Shown here one piece after another: positions 16,307 through 24,673 of a stretch of DNA of 64,000 bases. Where the stretch lies: the NCBI GenBank assembly GCA_963842975.1, contig CAWJIH010000009.1, positions 806,001 through 870,000 on the forward strand, written 5' to 3'. Source of the DNA: JACJWR01 sp963842975 (lineage in GTDB: Bacteria > Actinomycetota > Actinomycetes > S36-B12 > UBA10799). The first letter of the stretch is position 1. The number at the start of each line of letters is the position of its first letter. The notes under the pieces were generated by a model. The model was not told the origin of the DNA. It did no database searches and worked only from the letters and a program-made list of their open reading frames with translations. The translations under genes were made by a program, and so were the position numbers.

Positions 16307-17140
16307 GTGGACTGGTTCACTGAGCCGTTCGCCCTGGGTTTCCAGCAGCGGGCTCTTATGGGAGGGATCCTCGCCGGTGTCATGTGCGCGGTGGTGGGCA
16401 CGTGGCTCGTGTTGCGAGGGATGAGTTTCTTCGGGGATGCGTTTGTCCACGGCGTGGTGCCGGGCATCGCCGCCGCGGTGGTGCTCGACATCAATCCAGC
16501 GCTTGGCGCGGCGGTGGCCGCGGCCGTGATGGTCGCCGGCATCGAATGGGTGTCGCGGCAGTCGAAGCTCAGCGAAGACACCGCGATTGGGTTGCTATTC
16601 GTGGGGATGCTCGCACTCGGGGTGGTGATCATCTCGAGCGTGAGTTCCTACAGTGGATCGCTCACCGCAATCCTGTTCGGCGACGCCCTCGGCGTCACAA
16701 ACAGCGACTTGGTTCGGCAAGCGGTGCTGGCTGTGTTCGTTGTCGTGGTCGCTGTCGTGCTCTACCGGCCGTTCTTGGCGCTCTCGTTCAACGAGCACAA
16801 GGCGGAGGTTTTGGGCATGCGTCCGCGCCGAGCTCACGCGGCGTTGCTGGTGTTGATCGCTGCGGCAGTGATCGGTAGCTACCAGTCGGTGGGAACGCTG
16901 TTGGTGTTCGGCTTACTCGTCGGGCCACCCGCGACCGCGGCCCTCATTGCCCGCACCGTGCCGCGCATGATGCTCGGCGCCGCGCTCTTGTCGGTCGCCT
17001 CGGTATGGCTGGGCTTGACGCTCAGTTATCACCTCGGGACTGCCGGATCGGCCACCATGGCGATCGTTCCGATCGTGGCGTTCTTCATAGTGCTGGGCTT
17101 TCGTCAGATTGTGCCCCGGAAGGTGCCGGTGCCGACGTGA
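16307..17140 (+). CDS. znuB: ZnuB, zinc ABC transporter permease
   Basis: A 277-aa member of the ABC-3 metal permease family with about eight to nine membrane segments. Family hallmarks include the early segment WLVLRGMSFFGDAFVHGVVPG and the later SYQSVGTLLVFGLLVGPPATA. It would form the zinc channel with ZnuC. GTG start 26 nt after znuA; the stop overlaps the znuC start by GTGA. Zinc rather than manganese is inferred from the zur/Zur-box context. Confidence 0.92.
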   Translation: MDWFTEPFALGFQQRALMGGILAGVMCAVVGTWLVLRGMSFFGDAFVHGVVPGIAAAVVLDINPALGAAVAAAVMVAGIEWVSRQSKLSEDTAIGLLFVGMLALGVVIISSVSSYSGSLTAILFGDALGVTNSDLVRQAVLAVFVVVVAVVLYRPFLALSFNEHKAEVLGMRPRRAHAALLVLIAAAVIGSYQSVGTLLVFGLLVGPPATAALIARTVPRMMLGAALLSVASVWLGLTLSYHLGTAGSATMAIVPIVAFFIVLGFRQIVPRKVPVPT

Positions 17141-17901
17141 GTAATCCTCTGGTGCAGGCGCGCGACCTGGTGTTGACGTATGGCACTCACGTTGCGCTGC
17201 GAGCATCGACCTTCCAGGTACCTCCCACCGGCGTCACCGCGGTGATCGGCCCGAACGGTTCCGGCAAATCCACGCTGTTGTCGGCGATGGCCGGGCTCGT
17301 GGAGGTATCTGAAGGATCGTTGCAGGTGCTCGGAACGTCGCCGGAACAGGCGAGACGCCGAATCAGTTATGTGCTTCAGTCCACGCCGGTGTCACCTGGT
17401 GCCCCAATCACAGTGAGGGAAGCCGTGGGGATGGGGCGTTATCCGTCGACTGGTCTATTTCGGCGGTTCTCCGCCACCGACCGATCGGCGGTGGCCGCTG
17501 CCATGGAGACGATGCGCATCACCGAACTGGCAGATCGTCACCTGCACGAACTCAGCGGGGGACAACGCCAACGGGTGATGGTGGCGCAAGGTATCGCTCA
17601 AGACCACGAGGTGCTGCTGCTGGATGAGCCACTCACTGGTTTGGATGTGAACTCAGCCAAGACCATCGATGGGCTGATCCACGGCCAGCGCGCCGATGGC
17701 TGCGCGGTCGTGCTCACCACACACGATTTGGACGAGGCCCGCGCCGCGGATTGGGTGATCCTGGTCAGTGGCGCGGTGGTGGCCTACGGCCCCCCGGAGC
17801 GGGTGTGCACACGCACGCACTTGGAGGTCGCCTTCGGCCTCGGCAGTCTGCACGAGTGGGAGGGATTCCTCGACGATCCGCACGAACATGGCCAGCAGTG
17901 A
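17137..17901 (+). CDS. znuC: ZnuC, zinc ABC transporter ATPase
   Basis: A 254-aa ABC ATPase with Walker A GPNGSGKST, signature LSGGQRQR, Walker B VLLLDEPLTGLD and H-loop TTHDLDEA. It powers ZnuB. The GTG at 17137 overlaps the znuB stop; a longer frame starting inside znuB has no ATPase homology. A polar C-terminal tail ends in HEHGQQ. Confidence 0.93.
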   Translation: MSNPLVQARDLVLTYGTHVALRASTFQVPPTGVTAVIGPNGSGKSTLLSAMAGLVEVSEGSLQVLGTSPEQARRRISYVLQSTPVSPGAPITVREAVGMGRYPSTGLFRRFSATDRSAVAAAMETMRITELADRHLHELSGGQRQRVMVAQGIAQDHEVLLLDEPLTGLDVNSAKTIDGLIHGQRADGCAVVLTTHDLDEARAADWVILVSGAVVAYGPPERVCTRTHLEVAFGLGSLHEWEGFLDDPHEHGQQ

Positions 17902-17961
17902 TGTGCCTCCAGGTCAGGATCGCGAGCCGTTAGGGTATGGGCTAACTGCGACAAGGAGCAC

Positions 17962-18123
17962 ATGATGTTTGAGCTGATTCTGATTTCCGTGATGCTGTTC
18001 GTCGTGGCGGCGATGGCGTTGTGGCAGGAGCGCGGCTCCACCGGCGGTCAAAACGTTTTCTTCGTCGTCGTCGTGGGCGTGCTGAGCACTATCGGTGGAT
18101 TCATCATCACTGCGGTTGGCTGA
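17962..18123 (+). CDS. 53-aa hydrophobic membrane protein of unknown function
   Basis: A short gene with a strong Shine-Dalgarno (acaaggagcac) right before ATG 17962 (a second ATG follows directly). It encodes two hydrophobic helices, roughly residues 4-20 (ELILISVMLFVVAAMAL) and 34-52, joined by a short polar turn with WQERGSTGGQN. It lies 60 nt after znuC and 80 nt before the SLC13-type permease gene. No family is recognised. The good RBS, codon use and helical-hairpin design argue that it is expressed; a role as a small partner of an adjacent transporter is only a guess. Confidence 0.65.
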   Translation: MMFELILISVMLFVVAAMALWQERGSTGGQNVFFVVVVGVLSTIGGFIITAVG

Positions 18124-18164
18124 GTCGCCCGCTTCACCGGGACTGTTTACTTTTCGTTCACTAA

Positions 18165-18198
18165 CCTGACTTCCAGCATTTAATTTCTGGAGGTCAGG
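18165..18198 (+). promoter_or_regulatory. Inverted repeat embedding the RBS of the SLC13-type permease gene
   Basis: Two 12-nt arms, CCTGACTTCCAG and CTGGAGGTCAGG, pair with one mismatch around a 10-nt A/T-rich loop. The only Shine-Dalgarno of the downstream gene (GGAGG, 18189-18193) lies in the 3' arm, 10 nt before GTG 18204. In RNA the hairpin would hide the RBS; in DNA it could be an operator. Confidence 0.6.
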
Positions 18199-18203
18199 GT
18201 CAC

Positions 18204-19865
18204 GTGATGGTTTTTGCCGCCCTGCTAGTTGTCGCGACTCTGATCGCGATGGCTTCCGGGCGGGTGCCGCCAGTGATGGCGCTTGGATCCGCCATCGCGG
18301 TGGCAGCAATCACCGGCTTGGCGCCGGTGAACGAACTCTTCGCCGGATTGAGCAACGGCGGCGTAATCACGGTGGCCGGCATGCTCGTGATCGCGCAGGG
18401 AGTGATCTATACCGGCGTTGTCTCCCGGATCACTTGGCGGATCCTCTCAGGGGTCACCACAGCGCAACAGACGCTCGCCAAGTTGATCGCACCCGTGGGC
18501 GTGCTGTCCGCCACCATCAACACCACACCAATCGTGGCCATGTTGATCCCCGCGATGCAAGAGTTGCAGCAGACCCGCGGGATCCCCGCCCGTCAGGTGC
18601 TGCTGCCGATGGCTCATGCCACCACACTGGCAGGGTCGGTGACGCTAGTTGGCACGAGTTCCAACCTCCTCATCGCCGGTATTGCGGCGTCTGCCGGGGT
18701 AGAGATCGGCCTGTTCGACTTTGCCCCCATCGCCCTACCGGTGGCGCTCGTGGGTTGGGTGGTCTTGCTGATTACGGCGCCGCGGATGTTCACCGCCGGC
18801 GAGACTGTCGGCACCAAAGCGAAGAATTGGCGTACCGAGATCAAAGTTGCCCCCGGTGCGAACGCGATTGGTCGCACGGCAGCCGCGATTGGAGTTGAGA
18901 GCACCCAGGAGTTCGAGTTGATGGGGGTGCGCCGTAGCGGGGTCGTATTGGAGCGGACGACGCCCATCGAGGCCGGTGACACGTTGGTGTTCCGCACCAC
19001 CCGTGCCGGGGTGACGTCGCTCTGGGGCAGTCCGCGATTCGGGCTCGCGGCCAACCGGCTCTACGCGGCCTCGGTCGCGTCTGGATTCAATGGCACGATC
19101 CGCGAACTCGGTGCCGACGGAGACATGACTGTGATCGCGGCGAGGACCGACAAGCCGCTGCGAGACACCCCCGCCAGGGCGGGACAAACCTGCTTCGTCA
19201 CCACCGATGACCTTCGAGCCCTTGACGAGAGTACGTCGGTTTCGCTCTGGCAAAACGCGGCCGGGAAGGCCCCGCAGCCGGCCAAGACCAGGCGGGCTCT
19301 GTTGGTGTTGCTCGCCGTGATCATCGCTGCCAGCTTCGGGTTGGCTGCGGTGGAGGTGGTGGCGTTCACCGGTGCCTTGGCAATGGTGGCATTTGGTGTT
19401 CTTGGGCCGCGTCAAGCTGCAAAGGCACTGGACTGGAACGTGCTTTTCATCCTCGCTGGTTCGGTGGGTCTCGGTGCGATCGTGGTGAGCAGCGGGTTGT
19501 CGACCGAGATTGCGAATGCGATGCGGGCCCTCGGCGCTGGCAGTTTGCCGCTGGTAATCATCGTGATTGCGGTCTTCACCGCGATCCTGACCAATATCAC
19601 CACCAACGCGGCCGCAGCCTCGATCCTGACCCCGGTGACGATTGCCATCGCGGCCGACCTGGGCATGGCCGATCCAGTGTTGCTGCTCGCTTTGGTCGGA
19701 ACCTGCATTTCCTTCACGTTCATCAACCCGTTCAGTCACCAGTCCAACATCATGGTTCTGGGTCCTGGCGGCTACTCGAACGCGTCCTTTGTGCGTTTCG
19801 GGATTCCGCTAGTAGCGGTGTCGTTGGTGTCGGTGTGCGTGACGGCCTATCTCTGGCTGCGGTGA
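18204..19865 (+). CDS. SLC13/ArsB-type ion permease with RCK_C domains
   Basis: A 553-aa membrane protein. An N-terminal permease half (about residues 1-200, with INTTPIVAMLIPAMQELQQTRGIPARQVLLPM region and VGTSSNLLIAG) is followed by a soluble insert of about 150 residues with TrkA_C (RCK_C) features such as QEFELMGVRRSGVVLER and GDTLVFRTTR, then the second permease half containing TNITTNAAAASILTP and FINPFSHQSNIMV. This is the layout of SLC13-type citrate, sulfate or related anion transporters. The ion is not predictable. GTG 18204 or ATG 18207 starts it; its RBS is inside a hairpin. Confidence 0.88.
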   Translation: MMVFAALLVVATLIAMASGRVPPVMALGSAIAVAAITGLAPVNELFAGLSNGGVITVAGMLVIAQGVIYTGVVSRITWRILSGVTTAQQTLAKLIAPVGVLSATINTTPIVAMLIPAMQELQQTRGIPARQVLLPMAHATTLAGSVTLVGTSSNLLIAGIAASAGVEIGLFDFAPIALPVALVGWVVLLITAPRMFTAGETVGTKAKNWRTEIKVAPGANAIGRTAAAIGVESTQEFELMGVRRSGVVLERTTPIEAGDTLVFRTTRAGVTSLWGSPRFGLAANRLYAASVASGFNGTIRELGADGDMTVIAARTDKPLRDTPARAGQTCFVTTDDLRALDESTSVSLWQNAAGKAPQPAKTRRALLVLLAVIIAASFGLAAVEVVAFTGALAMVAFGVLGPRQAAKALDWNVLFILAGSVGLGAIVVSSGLSTEIANAMRALGAGSLPLVIIVIAVFTAILTNITTNAAAASILTPVTIAIAADLGMADPVLLLALVGTCISFTFINPFSHQSNIMVLGPGGYSNASFVRFGIPLVAVSLVSVCVTAYLWLR

Positions 19866-19885
19866 GCCTGGGTCGGTGAACTTGG

Positions 19886-19921
19886 CTCGGTGACGGCTGG
19901 TGCGCGTGCTCAGCGACCGAG
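19886..19921. terminator. Possible hairpin between convergent permease and GAP-family genes
   Basis: CTCGGT and ACCGAG arms with an inner GCTG / CAGC pairing lie in the 44-nt gap between the permease stop and the GAP-family gene stop, extending slightly into the latter. Modest stem; weak evidence. Confidence 0.35.
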
Positions 19922-20650
19922 TACGAGGCCGTGGTAAAGCAGCAGCGCCGCCATCGCCCACGCAATTGACACTGTGATCGCCCGGGCATGATGATCCATC
20001 CAGCGACCTGCCGGGCGCAACCATCCGCGCGCGCGCCGCGGGATGGTGATGGGAGCAATGATGGGGACCCAGAACGCGGCAGTGATGATTCCGATCGACA
20101 CTGCCAGCACGCCGAGTTTTCCGGCGAGGGGAATGTCCGTCGCGGCGATCCGACCCACGATCGCCACGTAGAGAATCAGGGAACTTACGTCGCGGCCTTG
20201 AAACACTGCTCCGAGTGCGGTGATTCGACCGAGGCTGTCGTGGCTGCTGTCGTGGGCGGGTTTGCCGCTTGGCTCGCTGGTGTGGCTTTGGCTTTGGCTG
20301 TGGCTGAGGCGTCGGCGGGCCTGGTCGAAGGTTGCCACCATCAGGTGCCACTGGAACAGGGCGGCCAGACCGATGACTACCAGCAGGACCCCAAGGACGG
20401 TCTCCAGTAGCGGCAGATCGCGCGAAAGATCCCTTGCCGTCGCCTGGAACCAGCCCCACAGAGCGGAAACCAGAATCACTGCCCACACCAATAGGGCCAG
20501 AACCCCGCCGAGCCAGAACGCCAGCCCTCGGGAGCGGGATCGTTGGTCACCAGAGGCGATGTCGGTCGCCGTCACCAGAATGAATGGGCTCCAGGCTGCT
20601 CCGAACGAGGCGGGCACCACAAAGGTCAGTAGTGACGATACCTCGTTCAA
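19910..20650 (-). CDS. GAP family (Sap-type) membrane protein
   Basis: A 246-aa protein with about six membrane segments, N-terminal SLLTFVVPASFGAAWSPFILVTATDIAS and a central hydrophilic His/Ser-rich loop, as in the GAP/Sap family (LysE superfamily), known in mycobacteria for glycolipid addressing to the surface. Start TTG at 20650 is preceded by GAGAGGAG. It converges with the SLC13-type gene. Function in this organism is unknown. Confidence 0.75.
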   Translation of the reverse strand: MNEVSSLLTFVVPASFGAAWSPFILVTATDIASGDQRSRSRGLAFWLGGVLALLVWAVILVSALWGWFQATARDLSRDLPLLETVLGVLLVVIGLAALFQWHLMVATFDQARRRLSHSQSQSHTSEPSGKPAHDSSHDSLGRITALGAVFQGRDVSSLILYVAIVGRIAATDIPLAGKLGVLAVSIGIITAAFWVPIIAPITIPRRARGWLRPAGRWMDHHARAITVSIAWAMAALLLYHGLVLGR

Positions 20651-20772
20651 CGCGGACTCCTCTCGAGGTGACTCTAGTTTCCGTGGGGCGCTGTTCGCTG
20701 GGAAGCCGCCGGGTTCGGGCTATTCGGAATCGAGCACTTGACACGCAGGCTGCGGGACTCCACGGTGAAGTT

Positions 20773-21483
20773 GTGAGATCACACCTTTTCAATCAGGAGA
20801 GTGTCGAGCCGTCGCAGTCCTGGGCGGTTCACCAACGCAAAATGCTTCGCGTCGTGGTGGAGCCGAGCAGTCCACTGTTTGCGGCCAAGGGGTCCATGGT
20901 GGCATATCAGGGCAACGTCGAATTCGCCCATAAGAGCGGCGGTGGGGGATTCGGCGGCATGGTCAAGCGTGCCGTGTCCACCGACAACACTCCGCTGATG
21001 CAGGTCACCGGGAACGCTGAGGTGTTTCTGGCCAGCCTGGCCTACGACGTCCACCTGATCGAACTCGAGGGCGATTCGGTTTGCATCAACGGTCGTTCGC
21101 TGTTGGCGTTTCAGTCGTCGTTGAAGTACGACCTTCGACTCAACAAAGGTTCCGGATTCGTTTCCGGTGGCGTGTGGTCGACGTTCATCTCCGGCCACGG
21201 CATGGTGGCGGTGGTGGCCGACGGGGTGCCGCTGCTGTTGGAGACCGGCCGGGTGCCGACATTCACTGACACCGACGCGACGATCGGGTGGGGCGGGCAC
21301 ATGTCGCCATCGCTGAAATCGTCGATGAACATGAAGTCGATGTTCTTCGGTGGCAGCGGGGAGGCATTTCAATACGCCTTCAATGAACCAGGGTGGGTTT
21401 TGGTGCAGCCGTCGGAGGGGCCGCCGCCACCACCGACGTCGAACACCTCAAACTCGACCGGGCTGGGGTCGCTGTTCAGTTAG
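20773..21483 (+). CDS. AIM24 family protein
   Basis: A 236-aa soluble beta-rich protein: MLRVVVEPSSPLFAAKGSMVAYQGNVEF, glycine-rich loop GGGGFGGMVKR, then repeated strands with GNAEVFLA, and GHGMVAVVADGVPLLL. This matches AIM24 (PF01987), a family related in fold to tryptophan RNA-binding attenuator-like proteins; function unknown in bacteria. The GTG at 20773 gives the N-terminus RSHLFNQESVE similar to family members; ATG 20842 is the alternative. Ends with a Pro/Ser/Thr-rich tail. Confidence 0.88.
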   Translation: MRSHLFNQESVEPSQSWAVHQRKMLRVVVEPSSPLFAAKGSMVAYQGNVEFAHKSGGGGFGGMVKRAVSTDNTPLMQVTGNAEVFLASLAYDVHLIELEGDSVCINGRSLLAFQSSLKYDLRLNKGSGFVSGGVWSTFISGHGMVAVVADGVPLLLETGRVPTFTDTDATIGWGGHMSPSLKSSMNMKSMFFGGSGEAFQYAFNEPGWVLVQPSEGPPPPPTSNTSNSTGLGSLFS

Positions 21484-21580
21484 CGGGTCTATGCCAGCGG
21501 GTCCAGGGTCGATCGGGTCGCTTCATGTTCACCTGATGGGCTGACCTGTCATGCTGACCGAGACATGAGGAGGCAGGGCT

Positions 21581-22525
21581 ATGCGGATCGGACTTGTGCT
21601 GGGCGGCGGCGGGCTGACAGGTGGGGCGTTCCACGCTGGAGTGGTAGCGGCGTTGGCGGATGCCGCTGGGTGGGATGCGCGAACTGCAGACGTCCTGCTC
21701 GGTACCTCTGCCGGATCCATCACCGCGACCTCCCTGGCTGCCGGCATGCCGCCGGCGGATCTCGCCGCTCGACACCTGGGCCAGCCACTGAGCCCGGTTG
21801 GCGCATCGATTCTCGCGAGGGTGTCTCCTGACGCTCGGGATGTCGCCGCAGGGGAGGCCACATCGCGGGTGCCGGCATCGCCCGAGCTCCTGCGGTCCAT
21901 GGCGCGCAACCCTCTCGGTGCCCATCCGGGCAAAGTAGTGGCGGCGGCACTACCGGAGGGGCGAGTCTCCACCGCACCCATCGCCAGCAGCATGACCGAG
22001 TTGTGTGCCGGCTCGTGGCCATCGGCGCAGTTGCGGATCACCGCCCTCCGACTTGCTGACGGTGAGACAGTTGTGTTCGGCGGTCGGGGTGGTACTCCGC
22101 CAGCGGTGGGTCCCGCAGTGGCGGCCTCCTGCGCCATCCCCGGATATTTCGCCCCGGTCGACATCGACGGCGAACGCTATGTGGACGGCGGAACGACGTC
22201 CGCCTGCAACGCCGATGCTGTGCTGCACGAGAGTTTGGACACGGTGATCGTCAGCGCGCCGATGGCAATTCACTCCGGGGTGACCCTCGCCCCCGATGTG
22301 CCGTGGCGGCGGGTGATGCGTCGCCAGGTCGACCGCGAGATCACCAAACTGCGGGCAGCTGGCATGAAGGTGTTCCTGTTCGCCCCGACCAAACGCGAAA
22401 TCGCTGCCATGGGGCCCAACCCCATGGCACAAGGACGTGAGGCCGACGTCACACAGGCCACCTTGGACAGCGCACTAGCCCGAATCGCCGCCGATCCGCT
22501 GTTGAGTGGCCTCGGGCGGTCGTGA
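21581..22525 (+). CDS. Patatin-like phospholipase
   Basis: A 314-aa serine hydrolase of the patatin family. The oxyanion motif LGGGGLTGG is at residues 7-15, the nucleophile Ser43 is in GTSAGS, and the catalytic Asp lies in YVDGGTTS near residue 202. It probably cleaves phospholipid or acyl esters. The ATG follows gaggaggcagggct, a very strong Shine-Dalgarno. No operon partner. Confidence 0.92.
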   Translation: MRIGLVLGGGGLTGGAFHAGVVAALADAAGWDARTADVLLGTSAGSITATSLAAGMPPADLAARHLGQPLSPVGASILARVSPDARDVAAGEATSRVPASPELLRSMARNPLGAHPGKVVAAALPEGRVSTAPIASSMTELCAGSWPSAQLRITALRLADGETVVFGGRGGTPPAVGPAVAASCAIPGYFAPVDIDGERYVDGGTTSACNADAVLHESLDTVIVSAPMAIHSGVTLAPDVPWRRVMRRQVDREITKLRAAGMKVFLFAPTKREIAAMGPNPMAQGREADVTQATLDSALARIAADPLLSGLGRS

Positions 22526-22656
22526 GCCGGGCGCGCCGCCCGCTCCGCCCGCCCGCCCGCCTCCCCGCCGCCCGCCCGGCGCCGCCCGCGCCCGCCCGCC
22601 CGCGCCCCACCCGCCCCGCCCGCGCCACGCCCCGCCCACGCCCCACCCGCCCCGCA

Positions 22657-22725
22657 AATTCGACTGAATAACGCAAAATCGACCAGGAATCTCGGTCGAT
22701 TTTGCGTGCCGTGGTCGATTTTGCG
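22657..22725 (+). repeat. Dispersed repeat, copy 1, with internal hairpin
   Basis: Contains CGCAAAATCGACC ... GGTCGATTTTGCG, a perfect 13-bp inverted repeat with an 8-nt loop (22672-22705), then a second GGTCGATTTTGCG. It aligns without gaps to 27845-27913, about two thirds identical, conserved most in CGACCAG, GTCGATT and TGGTCGATT. Confidence 0.7.
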
Positions 22726-22777
22726 CGAGGCGCGAGGCGCGAGGCGCGAGGGGCGAGGCGTGAGGCGCGAGGCGCGA

Positions 22778-22808
22778 GGGGCGAGGCGCGAGGGGCGAGG
22801 GCGAGGGG
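22778..22808 (+). other. G-quadruplex motif
   Basis: Four G-runs of 4, 4, 3 and 4 separated by 10, 3 and 3 nt (GGGGcgaGGGcgaGGGG at the 3' end), within the GCGCGAG repeat run. The + strand could fold as a G-quadruplex. Confidence 0.5.
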
Positions 22809-23027
22809 CGCAGGTCCGTCGCTTTGGCGGACAACTCGTGTGGGAGGTGGTCGTGTCAGTCAAGTTTCGGGTCACGACCCCGACCGGCACATCCATTGTC
22901 ATGTCGAGTTCATGAGTCAGTGTGGATTCGAGGAGGCCCCGTATTCCCAGGAGTCCTGATACCGACGTTGGTCCAAGAAATCGCGTACGTCGCCGCCGAT
23001 TCGTTTCGGGTTCCGCTGTTCGATGCC

Positions 23028-23528
23028 CTACTTCTGGTCGGTCGGCACGACTGGGTCGCTGAAGCCGGTGCGCCGGTGGCTGCCATCGCAGAAGGGTTTG
23101 TTGCCGCTTTGGCCGCAGCGGCATAACCATGCGCGCTCCGACTCCTCCAACACGCGTCCGTCCGGCGCCACAATGCGCACTCGACCTTCCACGCAGAGCG
23201 GACCGTTGGCCTCAACCGTGATCATCACCGAATCGGCAGCGGACTCTTCCAGGATCCCCATCGCCTCGGCTACAACGTCTTCCTCGGCCGCTGCTTCGGC
23301 TGGCTCCCCAAGGTCGTCGCCCGGCAGCCGATAGGCCAGCGCCCCGCTAGGACAGCCATCGATGGTTCGGCGGATGTCGTCTGCGGTGGCACCCGCTACG
23401 TCAATCCACGGTCGATCTTGAGGACGAAACACCGACGACAGCGTTCGAGCGCAATGGCCGGAGTGGATGCATAGGCCGCTGTCCCACAGCACGGTGATGC
23501 CGTCGGCGGGGTACTCCTTCTGGGTCAT
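23028..23528 (-). CDS. Fused divergent ferredoxin and CDGSH Fe-S protein
   Basis: A 166-aa protein with two Fe-S parts. The N-terminal region has GLCIHSGHCARTL and a later DGCPSGAL, as in divergent 4Fe-4S mono-cluster (Fer4_19) domains. The C-terminal region has CRCGQSGNKPFCDGSH, the complete CDGSH 2Fe-2S ligand set (three Cys and one His). Such fusions are thought to be cytoplasmic electron carriers. ATG 23528 chosen; the frame opens slightly further upstream without a better start. Confidence 0.9.
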   Translation of the reverse strand: MTQKEYPADGITVLWDSGLCIHSGHCARTLSSVFRPQDRPWIDVAGATADDIRRTIDGCPSGALAYRLPGDDLGEPAEAAAEEDVVAEAMGILEESAADSVMITVEANGPLCVEGRVRIVAPDGRVLEESERAWLCRCGQSGNKPFCDGSHRRTGFSDPVVPTDQK

Positions 23529-23709
23529 GGGTGAAAGGTTCGCACGGGTGGTCGCGCGTGTCACGGCGACACCGTCACCGAATCACACCCGAGCAATGCC
23601 TCGGCCGGCCCCGCTACCTGCCCTGCCAGGATGCCGACACGGCCCGAACTTCGGCAGTGGGTACGAGTGTCCGCTCCCTCGGATCCGATGCCAGGCCACC
23701 GCTGGTTCT

Positions 23710-24075
23710 CTAGGCGGCTTTGATCCACTCCCAGGCGGCTTCGGGCTCGGTGAAGAACTTGACATCCTGGGCGTAGAACGGCTTGGCCAGAGTACTGATG
23801 AACTTCTCGAATGAGTTATCGCCGATGATTGCCATCTTGGTTGTCTGGTGTTTGAATTCGCGCCCGAATCTAAGGTCGGCACCCCACGCACTGACCTTCT
23901 CCCACTTGAATTCTCGAAGGTCGCACAGTAAATTCACCTCACCATATTTGGCGACGACGGCTTCGACTTCGGGGACCAAGACTTCATAGTCAGCTTTAGT
24001 CACATCTCCAGAAATTTCGAATCCTAGGACATTGCCGTTACTTTGGTCGAGTTTGGCAATCACGTGGGGCTCCAT
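23710..24075 (-). CDS. SpoIIAA/STAS-like (PF11964-type) protein
   Basis: A 121-aa soluble protein with the SpoIIAA-like STAS fold features: N-terminal strand NVLGFEISGDVTKADYEVL, VNLLCDLREF with a conserved acidic region, KMAIIGD and a C-terminal EAAWEWIK helix. Family members lack a proven function. Base composition is visibly lower in GC than the flanking core genes, and codon use is mixed, fitting horizontal acquisition with the neighbouring IS remnant and efflux gene. ATG at 24075 preferred over TTG further upstream. Confidence 0.8.
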   Translation of the reverse strand: MEPHVIAKLDQSNGNVLGFEISGDVTKADYEVLVPEVEAVVAKYGEVNLLCDLREFKWEKVSAWGADLRFGREFKHQTTKMAIIGDNSFEKFISTLAKPFYAQDVKFFTEPEAAWEWIKAA

Positions 24076-24210
24076 CTCATTATCGGATTCAGCAAGATAT
24101 GGAACGCCGCCCAACTCCGCTGGTGCATGACACTAGTGACGCTACCAAAGGCGACCACCTGTGACAACGCATCGTGCATCGCGACGACCGCTGGGACGTG
24201 AAGCCGCGGA

Positions 24211-24409
24211 GCGCCACGCTCAACGGCTCAGATTCAGTCCCGGGCAAAGCACCCAGGCGGCGGCGTTCCGCCCGCACCCAGTCACCAAGCGTGACCTCGT
24301 GCAAGCTCAAATCACGGGCCACCTCGGCGATGCTCCGCCCGGAATCGATCACCCGGTGAGCAGCCTCAATCGTGTCCTCGGGGGTGAACCTTCGACGACT
24401 ACTTGACAT
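24211..24409 (-). pseudogene. IS3-family orfA transposase remnant
   Basis: About 66 codons with strong similarity in style to IS3/IS911 OrfA N-termini: RRRFTPEDTIEAAHRVIDSG, SIAEVARDL and the second HTH helix LGDWVRAERRRLG. Similarity stops after ESEPLS where complete OrfA proteins continue with a leucine zipper; the frame then runs into unrelated sequence. There is no OrfB and I cannot find inverted repeats, so the element is dead. It marks an old insertion beside a lower-GC patch. Confidence 0.75.
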
Positions 24410-24673
24410 CAAGACACCCTTCCAGCACGCACACTCAGAACCTGCCAAGACGACGTCCACCTTCTCTGGGGAACCGCAGGGTACCCGCAATGAACGCACC
24501 AATTCTCTCGGTGCTTTTCAGCCTTCCGCGTGTTTGTCACCCAGCCGCAATGAGGGATTGCCCAAATAGTTCCGCGAGCCGGTAGTGGGCTTTGAACGCG
24601 GAGAACATTATCGACTCAAGGCACGACGGCCGCGCAGTGCGAAGGACCATCGATTCCGCCACTCCGGCGACCA

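Larger units (their letters stand above)
22526..23027. other. Non-coding, strand-asymmetric low-complexity tract
   Basis: About 500 nt without a credible gene. From 22528 to about 22655 the + strand is almost only C and G (CGCCC and GCCC units). A 69-nt dispersed-repeat copy follows (22657-22725), then a G-rich run of imperfect GCGCGAG units to about 22812. The rest, to 23027, is ordinary GC-rich sequence in which I see nothing. Apparent frames across it are repeats of a few residues and not believable. Confidence 0.75.

Noticed and set aside
22526..22812. CRISPR-like array
   Set aside because: Units are 7-8 nt and contiguous, without spacers of uniform length, and no cas genes are present.
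22702..22959. Two overlapping frames with Arg/Glu/Ala repeats
   Set aside because: Translation of the GCGCGAG repeats only; no start context and no non-repeat domain.
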